Assembly (NCBI GenBank): GCA_041987545.1 | Contig: JBHIWH010000001.1 | Span: forward strand, 744,001 to 808,000 | DNA length: 64,000 bases | Direction of reading: 5' to 3' | From: JAJRXR01 sp041987545 | GTDB lineage: Bacteria; Planctomycetota; Phycisphaerae; Phycisphaerales; UBA1924 | In this document: one piece after another, positions 62,722 to 64,000 of the stretch | Layout of the letters: each line of letters opens with the position of its first letter | Position numbering within the stretch: the stretch's first letter is position 1 | Notes under the pieces: generated by a model | Told to the model about the DNA's origin: nothing | Database searches by the model: none | Seen by the model: only the letters and a program-made list of their open reading frames with translations | Translations under genes and position numbers: made by a program

Positions 62722-63270
62722 ATGCCCCGCACTCCCGAACAGGTCTACACGGAGCTCCTGGTGCTCAAGCGCCAGGGCGGGGACCGGGAGGCGGTGGGGG
62801 AGCTGTACGCGCTGTGGGGCGCGAAGCTCACGAGGCACGCGGGGCGTCTGCTGGGCGACGCCGAGGCGGGCGCCGAGGTGGCGCAGGAGGCATGGGTCTC
62901 GATCGTCTCGGGCATCGGCACGCTGGCCGACCCGGCGCGGTTCCCGTCGTGGGCGTACCGGATCGTGTCCCATCGGTGCGCGGATCACATCAGGAAAGCG
63001 CAGCGGGACCGGAAGCACCTGGGCCGGGTCGCCGCGAATTCGAAGGACGACGGCGCGCCCGCGCCGGAATCGGACGAGATCGACGGGCTGCGGGCCGCGA
63101 TCCGCGGGCTGGACGACGAGCACCGCGTCGTCGTCGAGCTGTTCTACCTCGACGGCCTGTCGGTCGGCGAGATCGGGCGGGCGCTGGGCGTGCCCGCCGG
63201 CACCGTCAAGTCGAGACTGTTCAACGCGAGGCGGCGATTGCGCGTCGCCTTGGAAGGAGATTCGCAATGA
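62722..63270 (+). CDS. ECF-type RNA polymerase sigma factor
   Basis: 182 residues. Region 2 (E-A-G-A-E-V-A-Q-E-A-W-V-S-I) binds core RNA polymerase and opens DNA; region 4 (D-G-L-S-V-G-E-I-G-R-A-L-G-V-P-A-G-T-V-K-S-R-L) reads the -35 box. GGAGG before the ATG at 62722. Overlaps the next gene by four bases (ATGA), so the two are coupled. The regulon is unknown. Confidence 0.93.
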   Translation: MPRTPEQVYTELLVLKRQGGDREAVGELYALWGAKLTRHAGRLLGDAEAGAEVAQEAWVSIVSGIGTLADPARFPSWAYRIVSHRCADHIRKAQRDRKHLGRVAANSKDDGAPAPESDEIDGLRAAIRGLDDEHRVVVELFYLDGLSVGEIGRALGVPAGTVKSRLFNARRRLRVALEGDSQ

Positions 63271-63647
63271 GTTCGCTGGACGACAAGATCAGGGAGGCCT
63301 TGAAGCGCGAGGACGCGGAACTGTTCGGCGAGGTCGCCGGGGAGGCGTCCATGCCCGAGCTGGTCGCCGAGAGCTTCCGGGGCAAGTTCCGCTTCTTCGT
63401 CGCGGTGACGTGGTCCGCGACGGCGGTGTTCACGATTGGGATGTTCTTCTGCGCATACAAGGTGTTCGTGAGCGAGGAGTTCCGCGACCACATCCTGTGG
63501 GCGATGGGGTTCTTCTTCACCGCAAGCGCGGTGGGGCTCCTGAAGACCTGGAACTGGATGGAGCTGAACCGGATCGCCGTCACGCGCGAGGTCAAGCGCG
63601 TGGAGCTGCAGATCGCGCTGCTGGCCAAGCGGCTCGAGGACAAGTGA
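63267..63647 (+). CDS. small membrane protein, DUF6768-like, sigma-factor partner
   Basis: 126 residues. The N-terminal 40 residues are charged and cytoplasmic (S-S-L-D-D-K-I-R-E-A-L-K-R-E-D-A-E), then two membrane helices (about 42-62 and 75-92), then a helical tail. It resembles small proteins encoded next to ECF sigma factors in Phycisphaerae (DUF6768 in my recollection). An anti-sigma role is a reasonable inference from the ATGA coupling, but I see no zinc-binding anti-sigma motif. Confidence 0.7.
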   Translation: MSSLDDKIREALKREDAELFGEVAGEASMPELVAESFRGKFRFFVAVTWSATAVFTIGMFFCAYKVFVSEEFRDHILWAMGFFFTASAVGLLKTWNWMELNRIAVTREVKRVELQIALLAKRLEDK

Positions 63648-63653
63648 GAGCGC

Positions 63654-64000
63654 TCACCAGTTCGCAAGCTCGCCGACGACGAGCAGGGCGATGAAGCCGA
63701 GGCCGACGGCGATGCCGATCCAGCCGCAGATCCGCCCGGCCAGGGACATGCCGTACGTCCCGCCGGCGCGGATATCCCGCCTGTACTGCCTCGCGGCGAC
63801 CTCGCCGAAGATGACCGCGGGGATGCCGAAGAGCAGCGCGAAGGGCCAGAGCAAGCAGAACCCGAGGACGCAGACGCCCGAGATGATGCCCAGGACGAGC
63901 GAGGTCACGGCGAGGCCGGAGGTGGGCTTGGGCGTGTTGCTGCCCCAGACGGGGGCGCCGCACTCCGGGCACCGGTCCTCGACGCGGAGGCCGACCAGCT
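63654..64000 (-). CDS. zinc-ribbon plus DUF4190-type membrane protein, 5' end missing
   Basis: Open from the window edge. The visible part begins with a zinc-ribbon half C-P-E-C-G-A-P-V-W, then a linker (N-T-P-K-P-T-S), then two membrane helices of the DUF4190 type (S-L-V-L-G-I-I-S-G-V, later G-R-I-C-G-W-I-G-I-A-V-G), ending E-L-A-N-W. A GTG at 63908 could be misread as a start, but the frame clearly continues upstream with sensible sequence. Function unknown. Confidence 0.82.
   Translation of the reverse strand, partial: LVGLRVEDRCPECGAPVWGSNTPKPTSGLAVTSLVLGIISGVCVLGFCLLWPFALLFGIPAVIFGEVAARQYRRDIRAGGTYGMSLAGRICGWIGIAVGLGFIALLVVGELANW

Overview
The window is about 72% G+C, and everything recognisable points to a planctomycete of the class Phycisphaerae (order Phycisphaerales or close). 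Three secreted proteins end in the paired C-terminal DFSDV-type repeats ending GCP known as 'GC-type dockerin' modules. There is an H-X9-DG prepilin-like protein, a PEP-CTERM-like secreted protein, a type III glutamine synthetase, and a sigma factor followed by a small DUF6768-like membrane protein. These assignments rest on family recognition by eye, not on a search.

Layout. 1-2.2 kb: end of a heptose kinase/nucleotidyltransferase gene, an ASCH protein and an MDR oxidoreductase. 2.2-5.7 kb: a lipoprotein operon and a HAF-repeat dockerin protein. 5.9-10.2 kb: the ribosomal/tRNA-modification genes rplS, trmD and rpsP, all on the minus strand. They are split by a plus-strand beta-lactamase-like lipoprotein gene and by a ~650-nt gene-free stretch that looks like a large structured RNA. 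10.4-12.0 kb: another dockerin protein, tRNA-Leu and a Fur-family regulator. 12.1-23.5 kb: a cluster resembling the membrane and regulatory part of a type VI secretion system (pseudokinase-FGE fusion, TagH-C-like, TssL/DotU, TssM/IcmF, TagF) with no tail or sheath genes. 23.7-35.7 kb: a two-partner secretion pair (TpsB transporter and a 3297-residue TpsA exoprotein) in the same orientation right behind it. 35.9-47 kb: glnN, tRNA-Arg, rpsT, a CPBP protein, tRNA-Glu, an HPt/diguanylate cyclase pair, slyX, gpmI, a peroxiredoxin, a YggS-type PLP protein, an amidase and a DUF481 outer-membrane protein. 47-54 kb: mscL and mscS (divergent), asnB with a membrane protein and an orphan DNA methyltransferase, and ugd. 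54-64 kb: a methyltransferase, a polyprenyl synthase, secreted proteins around a palindromic operator, tyrS, a CBS protein, an oxidoreductase, rnpB, an ECF sigma factor with a partner membrane protein, and a truncated DUF4190 protein.

The 12-36 kb block is the most unusual part. An IcmF/DotU envelope complex with its TagF/TagH-like control proteins lies beside a giant filamentous-haemagglutinin-like exoprotein and its transporter. This suggests an envelope system for surface display or contact that is not a standard type VI injector. The second candidate for novelty is the structured RNA at 7.29-7.94 kb. Many genes here carry a TANNNT -10 box 5-9 nt before the ATG and no Shine-Dalgarno sequence, which suggests frequent leaderless transcription. 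No insertion sequence, prophage, CRISPR array or origin was seen.
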